Assembly: GCF_050003625.1 (NCBI RefSeq)
Contig: NC_134400.1
Span: 64,480,241 to 64,544,240, forward strand
Direction of reading: 5' to 3'
From: Haematobia irritans
Taxonomy: Eukaryota > Arthropoda > Insecta > Diptera > Muscidae
DNA length: 64,000 nucleotides
Under the pieces are notes generated by a model. That model did no database searches. It saw only the letters and a program-made list of their open reading frames with translations, and was not told where the DNA came from. Below are positions 54,978-64,000 of the stretch, piece after piece. Each line of letters opens with the position of its first letter. The stretch's first letter is position 1. Position numbers and translations under genes: made by a program.

Positions 54978-57900
54978 AAATATTTAACATCGAATTGAAA
55001 ACAAATGCTTTCGTAACACTGAAATGTTCAAGTAAAGTGTTAACATTCATGATAGATACTGGCGCAGATATTTCTGTATGTAAAGTTCATGACTTTATGA
55101 GGATAAATACACGAGACACAGCAAGGTTAACTGGGATCACCAGAGAGGCAATTCAATGTATTGGTACATCAAGTTTACGTTTGGAAATGGAGGATGATGC
55201 CATTGTGCACAATTTCTATGTAGTTCAAGGCGATTTTCCTATACCAACTGATGGAATAATAGGAAGAGATATTTTATCTGAATATTTATGCAGAATTGAT
55301 TTTGAGACATACACAGTTACGTTTAACGTAAATAATACAGATGTGGTATTACCCATGAGTACTAGACCGGTGACTCACCGCTGTATAACCATACCATCAA
55401 GATCAGAAATCATTTTGCCACTAAACATTAAAGTTGAAGAAGAAAGTATTGTACTCAACAAAGAATTAGCAGAAGGAGTTTATCTAGCTAATTGCATTAT
55501 ACCAGCACACGGGGTTGTTCATGTTAAACTACTGAACTCCACTGATAAAGATGTAACTATAGATAATATTGATTGTGAGTTGAATCCTTTAAATGATTAT
55601 CATGTCTGCCACACAACTACTAACCAATACGAGAAAAACACCACTAGGTTGGACACTTTATTGGAATCATTGGATATTGGTACAAATGATCCAGAGGCTA
55701 AAGAGTCGATAATAGATATCGTTGCGGAATTTCAGGATATTTTCCATTTACCTGGAGAGAAGCTTACCGTAAACAATTTTTATACTCAACGCATTGAAAC
55801 TTCTGACTCTACTCCAGTTTACATAAAGAACTACAGACTCCCACAGACACAAATGGAAGAGATTAACGAACAAGTTGCACAACTTTTGGAAGACGACATA
55901 ATTGAAGATTCTGTCAGTCCTTACAATTCACCATTATTGGTTGTACCAAAGAAATCCACAGATGGGCAAAAGAAATGGCGTTTGGTTGTTGATTTTAGGA
56001 AACTCAACGACAGAATAGTAAATGATAAGTTTCCACTAACCCGGATTGAAGACGTTTTAGACAGACTTGGAAGAGCTAAGTATTTCTCAACACTTGATAT
56101 GACAAGCTCGTTCCACCAAATAAATCTTCACATCGAATCACGTCCACTCACAGCTTTCTCAACTGGAAATGGCCATTACCAATTCAAACGTTTACCGTTT
56201 GGTTTGAAAATTTCATCAAATAGTTTCCAAAGAATGTTAACAGTTGCCTTAAGTGGTTTGGATGCATCCGCTTTTCTTTATGTGGATGACATCATCGTTT
56301 TTGGATGTAGTCTCAAACATCACAACGAAAATTTGCGAGATGTATTTCGAAGATTGAGAAAATTCAACCTTAAATTGAATGCAAACAAATGCAGTTTTTT
56401 GAAGCCGGAGGTAGTCTATTTGGGACATCTCATAACGGATAAAGGAGTGAAGACTGATCCAGCCAAAGATCAAGTAATAAGACGATATCCAGTACCAAAT
56501 AACGCTGATGAAGTCAGACGATTTGTAGCCTTTTGTAATTATTATAGGCGCTTTATACCGAACTTTGCCGATAAAGCAAAATGCTTGAATATGCTTCTGA
56601 AAAAGAATCAGAAATTCGAATGGACTTTACAGTGCCAAAATGCATTTGAAACTTTAAAAAAAAGTTTACTTAAACCTCCAGTACTGCAATACCCGGATTT
56701 TTCACAAACTTTTATTTTGACGACAGACGCATCTAATTATGCTTTAGGAGCAGTTCTGTCTCAAGGAGTAATTGGCAGCGATTTACCAATTTCGTACGCC
56801 AGCGCTACTCTATCAAAACATGATTTAAATAAACAAGTGTTAGAAAAGGAACTCCTTGCCATTCATTGGGGAATCAACTTTTTTAGACCCTACCTTTATG
56901 GCAGAAAATTTATAGTTGTGACTGACCACAGACCACTTGTTTCATTATTCTCACATAAAAATTCATCTTCTAAGATGACACGTATTCGAATGGATTTATG
57001 TGACTATGATTTTGAAATAGTATACAAGAAAGGGAAGATGAACACGAATGCTGACGCTTTGTCAAGAATAAACATAAATAGCGAAACTTTAAAAGCGATG
57101 ATTCCCACTTCAATCGAGCGAGACGCTCAAGTCCTAGCCATTACTAGAAGCATGCAAGAAGAATTACATACACAAAAACATAGCGATGACACCCATAGTG
57201 ATGAAGTACCAATTTCGAAGCCTGATCAACTTTTAATTTGGGAATGCACATCACCCACTATACGAAATATGAGAAAACTCGAGTTTATACCGGATATGCA
57301 GAGAAAGAAAACAGTATTTGAGATAAATAATAGCAGTGTATCTGTCATATACAGCGATAATCCATCGAACACTAAGGTGACTTTGGAGAAACTTATATTG
57401 AAGATGCAACAGCTACGAATAAAAGAATTAGCAATGAGCAAAAATGATGAATTGTTCAAATCCATGGCCATGGAAGAATTCAAAACAATTATGAATAAAT
57501 TAATACAAAAGAGTAAAGTAAATTTGAAAATTATATTATATGAAGAACTGAAAAGAATAAACTGTGCGCATACGCAATTGAAAGTAATAGCGGAATACCA
57601 CGATTCACCACACGGAGGACATTTAGGAGTCCGCAAAACATTACTGAAATTAAAGCAACGATACATATGGAAAAATATGTTAAAAATGGTCAAAAGATAT
57701 GTCTTAAGTTGCCCACAATGTAAATTGAACAAACAGACTAGACACACAAAAGAAACAATTACGATGACAGGTACACCTGGAACAAGTTTTGAAACTATAT
57801 CAATAGATACGGTAGGTCCATTAAGGGTTTCTAATAATAACAGATATATTTCAACTATACAATGTGAATTAACAAAGTATGTTGTAGCGTATCCAATGGA

Positions 57901-58603
57901 GACAAAAGACGCGAAAACCGTTGCGAAAACTCTTGTAGAACAATTTATTTTGGTTTATGGGAATTTTAAAATTCTGAAGTCAGATAAGGGTACTGAGTTT
58001 ACGAATCAGCTAATGGCGGAAGTATGTCGTTTATTGGATATAAGGCAAACATTTAGTGCTCCATACCACCATGAAACATTGGGTTCAATAGAGCGAAATC
58101 ATAGAGTTCTTAACGAATTTTTATTAAATTTCACCGAAGATGATGAATGGGACTCTTGGATACCATATTTTACATTTGCCTATAATACAACACCTCATGT
58201 TGATACTAATTATTCACCATATGAGCTAGTTTTTGGTAGGTTACCTTATTTACCGAACGATGAGATAAGAAAAGCTAATAAATGTTATAATATGGATGAT
58301 TACGCCAATGAATTGAAACAAAGACTTAAATATTCTCTTGCTAAGTCAAAAGAGTATTTAGAGAAATCAAAAATAAAGAGAGTTCATAGTAACCAAACTT
58401 CTAATCCACTTATTTTGAAAGAAGGCGATTTTGTACTTTTACGCCAGATGAATAGAAAAAAGAATCAATCACCGTATCTAGGCCCATATGAAATTGTAAA
58501 TAGAGAGGGCGTAAATAGTTTTATAAATGTCGATGGAAAGATAAAGAAATTCCATAATAATATGTTAAAACCATGGAATTATTTAACATTGAATTCAACC
58601 TAA
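54920..58603 (+). CDS. pol: Pol polyprotein of 412-like element, intact
   Basis: About 1,225 open codons with no strong start, in the -1 frame of gag; translation as Gag-Pol is expected. Protease (MIDTGADISV, near 55050), RT (LVVDFRKLND; LYVDDIIVFG near 56277), RNase H (LTTDASNYALGAVLS near 56720), integrase zinc domain (EYHDSPHGGHLG…CPQC) and core D,D35E (SIDTVGPL, KSDKGTEF, GSIERN). Ends with a GPY-type module (YLGPYEIVNREG). All catalytic motifs are intact, but the split gag should prevent autonomous transposition. Confidence 0.92.
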   Translation, partial: TGKLQWPDDAGCHPRGPKLKIFNIELKTNAFVTLKCSSKVLTFMIDTGADISVCKVHDFMRINTRDTARLTGITREAIQCIGTSSLRLEMEDDAIVHNFYVVQGDFPIPTDGIIGRDILSEYLCRIDFETYTVTFNVNNTDVVLPMSTRPVTHRCITIPSRSEIILPLNIKVEEESIVLNKELAEGVYLANCIIPAHGVVHVKLLNSTDKDVTIDNIDCELNPLNDYHVCHTTTNQYEKNTTRLDTLLESLDIGTNDPEAKESIIDIVAEFQDIFHLPGEKLTVNNFYTQRIETSDSTPVYIKNYRLPQTQMEEINEQVAQLLEDDIIEDSVSPYNSPLLVVPKKSTDGQKKWRLVVDFRKLNDRIVNDKFPLTRIEDVLDRLGRAKYFSTLDMTSSFHQINLHIESRPLTAFSTGNGHYQFKRLPFGLKISSNSFQRMLTVALSGLDASAFLYVDDIIVFGCSLKHHNENLRDVFRRLRKFNLKLNANKCSFLKPEVVYLGHLITDKGVKTDPAKDQVIRRYPVPNNADEVRRFVAFCNYYRRFIPNFADKAKCLNMLLKKNQKFEWTLQCQNAFETLKKSLLKPPVLQYPDFSQTFILTTDASNYALGAVLSQGVIGSDLPISYASATLSKHDLNKQVLEKELLAIHWGINFFRPYLYGRKFIVVTDHRPLVSLFSHKNSSSKMTRIRMDLCDYDFEIVYKKGKMNTNADALSRININSETLKAMIPTSIERDAQVLAITRSMQEELHTQKHSDDTHSDEVPISKPDQLLIWECTSPTIRNMRKLEFIPDMQRKKTVFEINNSSVSVIYSDNPSNTKVTLEKLILKMQQLRIKELAMSKNDELFKSMAMEEFKTIMNKLIQKSKVNLKIILYEELKRINCAHTQLKVIAEYHDSPHGGHLGVRKTLLKLKQRYIWKNMLKMVKRYVLSCPQCKLNKQTRHTKETITMTGTPGTSFETISIDTVGPLRVSNNNRYISTIQCELTKYVVAYPMETKDAKTVAKTLVEQFILVYGNFKILKSDKGTEFTNQLMAEVCRLLDIRQTFSAPYHHETLGSIERNHRVLNEFLLNFTEDDEWDSWIPYFTFAYNTTPHVDTNYSPYELVFGRLPYLPNDEIRKANKCYNMDDYANELKQRLKYSLAKSKEYLEKSKIKRVHSNQTSNPLILKEGDFVLLRQMNRKKNQSPYLGPYEIVNREGVNSFINVDGKIKKFHNNMLKPWNYLTLNST

Positions 58604-58769
58604 TTATATATTATGTATTCTTTAAAGAAATTTTCCATTATGATGATAAAACAAATGAATTTTTTTTATAACAAAGAATTAAAATGTAACTGAATTTAAT
58701 AATTTAATATTTGTAAAAATAATTTTTTCATATGAATATTCAAAAATCATTTTTTTTATAGGGTGAGGG
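58604..58769 (+). other. 3' spacer and polypurine-like tract
   Basis: AT-rich spacer ending ATAGGGTGAGGG directly before the 3' LTR; the purine run is the likely plus-strand primer. Confidence 0.65.
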
Positions 58770-59198
58770 TGTAGTGTAAACGGTATTATATGTATGAATC
58801 AGCTGTTAAGTAGTTTGAGAATAATTGTATTTTTAATCAGCTGTTTAGTTATAAGTTTAGATCATATGTTATGTTTAAGGATTGTTGTTTATTTTTAAGG
58901 ATAAATATGAAAAAAGAATTAGAAATTAGAAATACCGTTATTTAAGTATAAAAGATGAACAATTTTCAATAAAGTCAATCATTCAGTTTTGAAAGCCTAA
59001 ACCCGCATTTTCTATTTAAATAATTATTTTTGCTGTGGCACCTGGTTGTGCCTGCAAAGGAAAACAAAAACCCTTTTTCTGCCCGTGGCGTTATTAAGCG
59101 CCGGCAAACCCGATAGGCAGGCAATTTAAATGTAAAACACAACAAGAATTCCACACGTCTTCATCCACAACACAAAAATATAAACGACGAACATTACA
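58770..59198 (+). repeat. 3' LTR of 412-like element
   Basis: 429 bp, differing from the 5' LTR at about five or six bases (for example GTTTGAG versus GTTTTAG, ACACG versus ACACA). Followed by ATTC. Confidence 0.92.
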
Positions 59199-60477
59199 AT
59201 TCTAGATTCTGATACAATTTCCTCGATAGGAAACGACCGCTGAGCCACTGCGGCACCGCCAGTGCATGGTTCAACCGTCTGATTTCCGGGAAAATGTGTG
59301 TTCAATAGAAAATTTTGATTATATAGAAAATTTTGCAAAATTTTACTTACTTCACAAACATGTTTTTAAAATTTTATTTCTATAGAAAATTATGTCAAAA
59401 TTCTATTTCTATAAAAAAATTTATTCAAAATTTTGTGTCTTTAGATAATTTTGCAAAATTTTACTTCTATTGAAAATTTTTACAAATTTTATTCTATAGG
59501 AAATTTTTGCAAAATATCACTTCTATGGAAAATTTTGCAAAATTTTGTTCAATACACAATTTTTTTTTCAAATTTGTATTTCTATTGATATTTTTTTTTT
59601 CAAAATTTTATTTCTACAATTTATTTTTTCAAAATTGTATTTCTATAGCAATTTTTCACTTTTTACACATTTTATTTCTATAACAAATTTTCTCAATTTT
59701 TTAGAAATACCGTTATTTAAGTATAAAAGATGAACAATTTTCAATAAAGTCAATCAATCAGTTTTGAAAGCCTAAACCCGCATTTTCTATTTAAATAATT
59801 ATTTTTGCTGTGGCACCTGGTTGTGCCTGCAAAGGAAAACAAAAACCCTTTTTCTGCCCGTGGCGTTATTAAGCGCCGGCAAACCCGATAGGCAGGCAAT
59901 TTAAATGTAAAACACAACAAGAATTCCACACATCTTCATCCACAACACAAAAATATAAACGACGAACATTACAATTCTAGATTCTGATACAATTTCCTCG
60001 ATAGGAAACGACCGCTGAGCCACTGCGGCACCGCCAGTGCATGGTTCAACCGTCTGATTTCCGGGAAAATGTGTGTTCAATAGAAAATTTTGATTATATA
60101 GAAAATTTTGCAAAATTTTACTTACTTCACAAACATGTTTTTAAAATTTTATTTCTATAGAAAATTATGTCAAAATTCTATTTCTATAAAAAAATTTATT
60201 CAAAATTTTGTGTCTTTAGATAATTTTGCAAAATTTTACTTCTATTGAAAATTTTTACAAATTTTATTCTATAGGAAATTTTTGCAAAATATCACTTCTA
60301 TGGAAAATTTTGCAAAATTTTGTTCAATACACAATTTTTTTTTCAAATTTGTATTTCTATTGATATTTTTTTTTTCAAAATTTTATTTCTACAATTTATT
60401 TTTTCAAAATTGTATTTCTATAGCAATTTTTCACTTTTTACACATTTTATTTCTATAACAAATTTTCTCAATTTTTT
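58928..60477 (+). repeat. 775-bp direct tandem duplication
   Basis: Unit 1 (58928-59702) and unit 2 (59703-60477) each hold the last about 270 bp of the LTR, the LINE remnant and the AAAATTTT minisatellite. They differ at about two positions. It arose after the LTR element inserted. Confidence 0.9.
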
Positions 60478-60797
60478 TCTTACTGATGCTCACTGATACT
60501 CACTACCTAAGCCGAAAACTTGTAAAAATGACTCAAATTTTCCTATACATCTAATACATATCTATCGACTGATGAATCATAAATGCGTTGTTCCGAAATT
60601 GCCATCAAAAATTGTAAATATATTTGTAAATATAGGACAGACATTGCCCTAAATTTGAAATATAGAGTTCAATTGGCAACAAGTGTGAAATTAAGACCAT
60701 TTTTCTACACATAAATAAATGCGATACTTTATATCGATCCATTAATGATACCCCCACAATAGAACTACAAATTAAAATGAGATTTAGTTATATTGCC
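60478..60797. other. Unassigned interior of hAT-like element
   Basis: Non-coding. Includes phrases related to the dispersed repeat at 15.0 kb in reverse (AAAATGACTCAAATTTTCC). Confidence 0.4.
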
Positions 60798-60889
60798 CGG
60801 AGTCGGAGTCGAGCTGATGAAAAATGCTGGAGTCGGAGTCGAGCAAAATTGACTCGACTCCACAGCCCTGGGTTCAACAGACTCTTCTG

Positions 60890-61370
60890 TTACAATTATG
60901 TCATTGGGAGAAGGAACTTCCGCGGCATGCACTAGTATTTCATTGACAGCCTCTTTTTATTCGTCTCAACGTCACCAATTGTATTGCTTATACTATTTTC
61001 CTGCACCTCGCTGGATTCTTGTACCATGGCGACTGCTTCCTCCGATAGGGCTGGTGATGATTCCTTACTGATATTGGTCACTTGATTGGTATCATTCTTT
61101 TTAGATTTAGACTTTTCCTTTTGTTTCTTCTTGGACTTGCAATTGTTTGCCAGTGTCTGCTTTAGTTCTGCACAATTCCATTTTATCCGTGTCCGCAACA
61201 CTTGTAATCGGCTTTGTTTGTAGTGGCTCAGGCTTTGGGGGTAAGGCAGATATAGGTGGAATTTCAACATTATTTTACTTGATCACTTCATACAAATGAC
61301 TGTGTTCATTTTGTAAAGCTCTCAAATGCTTTTGGAATTGTTCCACTTGTTTACAGAACTAATTAAATCC
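60890..61370 (-). pseudogene. Charged, coiled-coil-like coding remnant
   Basis: On the minus strand, phrases in shifting frames read KQVEQFQKHLRALQNEHSHL, then VEIPPISALPPKPEPLQTKP, then KKNDTNQVTNISKESSPALS, then HAAEVPSPNDIIV. Composition (Lys/Glu-rich, Pro-rich, Ser-rich) is protein-like, with at least two frameshifts and a stop. No domain is recognisable. It may be cargo of the surrounding inverted-repeat element, retroelement gag, or a processed host fragment. Confidence 0.4.
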
Positions 61371-61839
61371 ATCCATTTTCCAAATCCATTTCACTACCGA
61401 CAAGTTGATTTAGGGCAAAAACAATTATTATGCAAATTACCACCACAAACTTTGGTTTATTAATTTTTTGTTTATGTATCTATATTTAATATTATCACAA
61501 TTCACTGGTTGCTATATATTGGCGGTCTCTATCCTCTTTTTTATTTGTAAATAAAAAATTTCATTTTGACAGCTGGGGACCAAGTGTTGCCAATCAAAAT
61601 CGAAATTTTAACTGAAATTTTTTTTGCGTTTTATTTTAGCACTGGTTATCAGTGCAAAAAGAAAACAGCCCTTATGTTGTCAAATATATTTTTTCACATT
61701 CATTGTGCTTTTCGATTTCTAAAACAAACGTTTTGCTAAATAAACAATACGAGCCTAGAATAACAGTGTTGGGCAAATTGTATATGAATAAAGATAAAAA
61801 AGTGAAATCGTGAGCTGCACAAAAAGGAAGAAGATAGTC
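61371..61839. other. Unassigned stretch, end of outer element and copia leader
   Basis: Contains the right inverted end near 61648-61672 and then AT-rich sequence before the copia-like ATG. No LTR could be closed. Confidence 0.4.
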
Positions 61840-61899
61840 ATGTCCGAAAATATTGTTCGCATAGAGCCGTTAAATGCGTTAAATTATGATACTTGGAAG

Positions 61900-63250
61900 T
61901 AGAGGTGTGCACGTGACACGAAATTGTCGTGACTTACGAAAATTTTTGTGATTCGTGCGTGAGTCGTGAGTCACGCTCATAACAACAACGTGAGTGTGCG
62001 TGAGCGAGATTAACAAACCAAAATGTCGTACGTGAGCGTGAGTCACGAAAATAATATCTTCGTGAGTGTGCGTGAGTAACGAATTACACTCACGAAAATA
62101 TTCCTGATCACCAACAAAAAACGCGTAAGAGTTAAATTCAATTACAATTTTAGTGACACCTGAGATGTTACGAGTTTAATAACACTCTCGATTTTAATAA
62201 TGCTCATGTTTTCAGACACTTTGGTAAGTTAACTTAATTATTCGGGAGTCACGGTATTTTTTGTGAGTCACGACGTTTTCGTGCGTGAGTACAAATTTTC
62301 TTTTCGTGAGCGTGCGTGAGCGTGAGTCCTACCAAAAAATATCGTGCGTGAGTATGATTTTTCAGTCGTGATTCGTGCGTGAGTCGTGAGTCACGCTCAT
62401 AACAACAACGTGAGTGTGCGTGAGCGAGATTAACAAACCAAAATGTCGTGCGTGAGCGTGAGTCACGAAAATAATATCTTCGTGAGTGTGCGTGAGTAAC
62501 GAATTACACTCACGAAAATATTCCTGATCACCAACAAAAAACGCGTAAGAGTTAAATTCAATTACAATTTTAGTGACACCTGAGATGTTACGAGTTTAAT
62601 AACACTCTCGATTTTAATAATGCTCATGTTTTCAGACACTTTGGTAAGTTAACTTAATTATTCGGGAGTCACGGTATTTTTTGTGAGTCACGACGTTTTC
62701 GTGCGTGAGTACAAATTTTCTTTTCGTGAGCGTGCGTGAGTCCTACCAAAAAATATCGTGCGTGAGTATGATTTTTCAGTCGTGATTCGTGCGTGAGTCG
62801 TGAGTCACGCTCATAACAACAACGTGAGTGTGCGTGAGCGAGATTAACAAACCAAAATGTCGTGCGTGAGCGTGAGTCACGAAAATAATATCTTCGTGAG
62901 TGTGCGTGAGTAACGAATTACACTCACGAAAATATTCCTGATCACCAACAAAACACGCGTAAGAGTTAAATTCAATTACAATTTTAGTGACACCTGAGAT
63001 GTTACGAGTTTAATAACACTCTCGATTTTAATAATGCTCATGTTTTCAGACACTTCGGTAAGTTAACTTAATTATTCGGGAGTCACGGTATTTTTTGTGA
63101 GTCACGACGTTTTCGTGCGTGAGTACAAATTTTCTTTTCGTGAGCGTGCGTGAGCGTGAGTCCTACCAAAAAATATCGTGCGTGAGTATGATTTGTCAGT
63201 CGTGAGTGTGCGTGAGCGTGAGTAAACTATTACTCACGTGCACACCTCTA
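61900..63250. mobile_element. hAT-type non-autonomous element with internal tandem repeats
   Basis: Ends TAGAGGTGTGCACGTGA and TCACGTGCACACCTCTA form inverted repeats. The 8-bp duplication CTTGGAAG is perfect (61892-61899 and 63251-63258). 8-bp duplications and a TAGRG-type terminus are hAT traits. The interior is three tandem units of 420, 414 and 420 bp. No transposase. Confidence 0.88.
61946..63199. repeat. Three tandem 414-420-bp units rich in CGTGAG/TGAGTCACG
   Basis: Units begin near 61946, 62366 and 62780, nearly identical; unit 2 lacks six bases (AGCGTG). Each contains about three TGAGTCACG sites and many GTGCGTGAG phrases. Confidence 0.88.
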
Positions 63251-63640
63251 CTTGGAAGCTACAAATGAGGGCTACATTGTTTAAAACCGACTTATGGTCA
63301 TATGTGGATGGCACAACAATATGTCCAAATGGTGATGCCGCAGCGAAATGAATAACGATGGACCAGAAACCTTGTGTAGATTTATTGTTATCAATTGCGC
63401 CTTCAAAATTGGGTTTAATTTCCGAATATTCAACATCGCGAGACAGTTGGCTAAAGTTGGAAGCAATCTAAGGGTCCTGCAAGGAAACCAACGTTGTTGA
63501 AAAGAGTTGCGTTGGCTCGAATGAAAGAGAATGCAGGTGCTCGTGACCATATCAATGATTTCTTTGACGCAGTAAGTAAACTGAAGGAAATAAATGTGAC
63601 TATCGGGGACGACCTGCTGCAATTTTTCTGTTATACACCT

Positions 63641-63956
63641 AGGGATGCCAGAGTTTGAAGAGACAAAAAGAGCACATTCAGTTAATAAAAAGAGCACATA
63701 CGAAAAAAAGAGCACACTTTTTAAAATAAAGTAAAAACATTTAATTCCATAATAATTCATTTAAACATAGAAAAGGTTCATAGCATATACATAAAATAAA
63801 CCACTTTCAACTCAAGCCAATTTTCTTACAATACTTTGTAAGTCATTCTTTGTTGTTTTTGTTAAAAAATTTTATTGAAAGAATTTTGTTTACATTTAGA
63901 ACAGTGTACAATGTGAAGAAGCAACATCGGCGTGCTCTTCTTCGACTCTGATATAT
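63641..63956. repeat. Small repeat remnant (AAAAAGAGCAC units)
   Basis: Starts TAGGGATGCCAGAG, possibly a hAT-type end, with repeated AAAAAGAGCACA. No gene seen. Confidence 0.4.
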
Positions 63957-64000
63957 AGGTCAGGTTAGGTTAGGTGGCAGCCCGATGTATCAGGCTCACT
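63957..64000 (-). mobile_element. SINE 3' end, cut by window edge
   Basis: GGTTAGGTTAGGTGGCAGCC, then GATGTATCAGGCTCACT: the complement of the SINE tail at 18.90-18.94 kb. Confidence 0.8.

Larger units (their letters stand above)
51563..59198 (+). mobile_element. 412/mdg1-like LTR retrotransposon with split gag
   Basis: 429-bp LTRs (51563-51991 and 58770-59198), 4-bp target duplication ATTC (51559-51562 and 59199-59202), a tRNA-Arg-type primer site, leader ORF, gag and intact pol. The LTRs differ at about five or six positions, so insertion is fairly recent. A 788-bp transposon splits gag. Integrase sequence (YNMDDYANE, SIERNHR) and the Arg-type primer point to the 412/mdg1 lineage. It sits in LINE copy 2; copy 1 shows the empty site (CTTATTCTAGATTC near 27030). 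Confidence 0.92.
47714..59303 (-). mobile_element. LOA/I-like LINE, copy 2, interrupted and 5' truncated
   Basis: Minus-strand relative of the LINE at 23.7 kb. The tail (CCTAA)n and shared 3' end lie at 47714-47776 and 49203-49245, split by a CCCAATAAA transposon. ORF2 runs 49256-51562, then a 412-like retrotransposon (51563-59198) interrupts it. A last LINE piece (59203-59303, about GATACAATTTCCTCGATAGG) lies beyond. 5' truncation is at a point matching 27.13 kb in copy 1. Confidence 0.85.
47122..60870. mobile_element. hAT-like element (AGGGCTGTGGAG ends), expanded by insertions
   Basis: Left end AAGGGCTGTGGAGGCGGAGTC and right end, inverted, CAGGGCTGTGGAGTCGAGTC. The flanks are GGTTCAAG (47114-47121) and GGTTCAAC (60871-60878): an 8-base duplication with one mismatch, as in hAT transposons. 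GACTCCGACTCC-type palindromic phrases lie inside both ends. The original interior was an AAAATTTT minisatellite; a LINE with its own insertions now separates the halves. Confidence 0.6.
45475..61672. mobile_element. Possible outer inverted-repeat element of the nest
   Basis: The left end AGGGCTGTTTTCTTTTTGCA (45475-45494) continues for a 25-base perfect match, inverted, with the right end closing at about 61672 (…AAGAAAACAGCCCT). TAT flanks both sides. If one element, it holds everything between. The alternative is two separate small copies of one family; the left side has its own internal inversion of GCACTGAT near 45556. Charged coding-like remnants (60.89-61.37 kb) may be its cargo. Confidence 0.4.
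61840..63640 (+). pseudogene. Ty1/copia-like Gag fragment, interrupted
   Basis: ATG at 61840 starts MSENIVRIEPLNALNYDTW, typical of copia-type Gag (motif LNxxNYxTWK). A hAT-type element interrupts it at 61900; coding resumes at 63259 (LQMRATLFKTDLWSYVDG, then LLLSIAPSKLGLISEYSTS, DSWLKLEAI). Two stops (near 63350 and 63470) and a frameshift follow, after which ARDHINDFFDAVSKLKEI is readable. No zinc knuckle, protease or RT in the window. Confidence 0.72.

Noticed and set aside
61946..63199. CRISPR-like or satellite array
   Set aside because: Units are about 415 bp, contiguous without spacers, and lie inside a transposon with inverted ends and an 8-bp duplication.

Overview
The window looks like a transposon-dominated intergenic stretch of a higher dipteran, most likely a calyptrate (muscid-type) fly. 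Evidence: AT-rich DNA; primer-binding sites that fit insect tRNA-Leu and tRNA-Arg; mariner, 412/mdg1-like, Mag-like, Bel/Pao, copia-like, LOA/I-like and Penelope-like elements; and dispersed repeats I recall from muscid genomes (the last point is memory). There are no rRNA genes, CRISPR arrays or bacterial operons. The only host-gene candidate is a small spliced gene at about 16.2-18.46 kb with duplicated upstream exons.

Layout. 1-0.55 kb: Bel/Pao integrase remnant (-). 0.8-2.04 kb: dead mariner. 2.95-9.14 kb: complete Ty3/gypsy element with identical 594-bp LTRs, CTAT duplication, intact gag and pol, and a -1 frameshift cassette between them. 10.69-14.83 kb: decayed Mag-like gypsy inside an older repeat. 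16.2-18.46 kb: tandem exon-like units and the candidate gene, with a 940-bp foldback insert. 18.48-21.06 kb: internally deleted Bel/Pao copy (-) carrying a tRNA-derived SINE. 21.39-22.83 kb: CCCAATAAA transposon. 23.2-23.5 kb: second SINE. 23.7-32.2 kb: LOA/I-like LINE (-) interrupted by a TA-flanked transposon and by a second LINE (+). 32.5-35.6 kb: Bel/Pao copy (+), mirroring the 18.5-20.7 kb copy. 36-39.75 kb: small transposons. 39.76-45.24 kb: second, decayed copy of the young gypsy element (-), its 3' LTR broken by a Penelope-like fragment. 45.5-61.7 kb: a nest up to five levels deep ending with a 412-like element whose gag is split by a small transposon. 61.84-63.6 kb: copia-like gag split by a hAT-type element with about 415-bp tandem repeats.

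How the parts relate. The SINE and the LOA/I-like LINE share their last 75 or so bases and a (CCTAA)n tail, so the LINE probably mobilises the SINE. Duplicate copies within the window give several empty sites and so precise element ends. The most notable items are the U UUA AAC frameshift signal with a possible pseudoknot, the SINE/LINE pair, a seven-site motif array at about 21-bp spacing in the 412-like leader, the 432-bp foldback, and the exon array.
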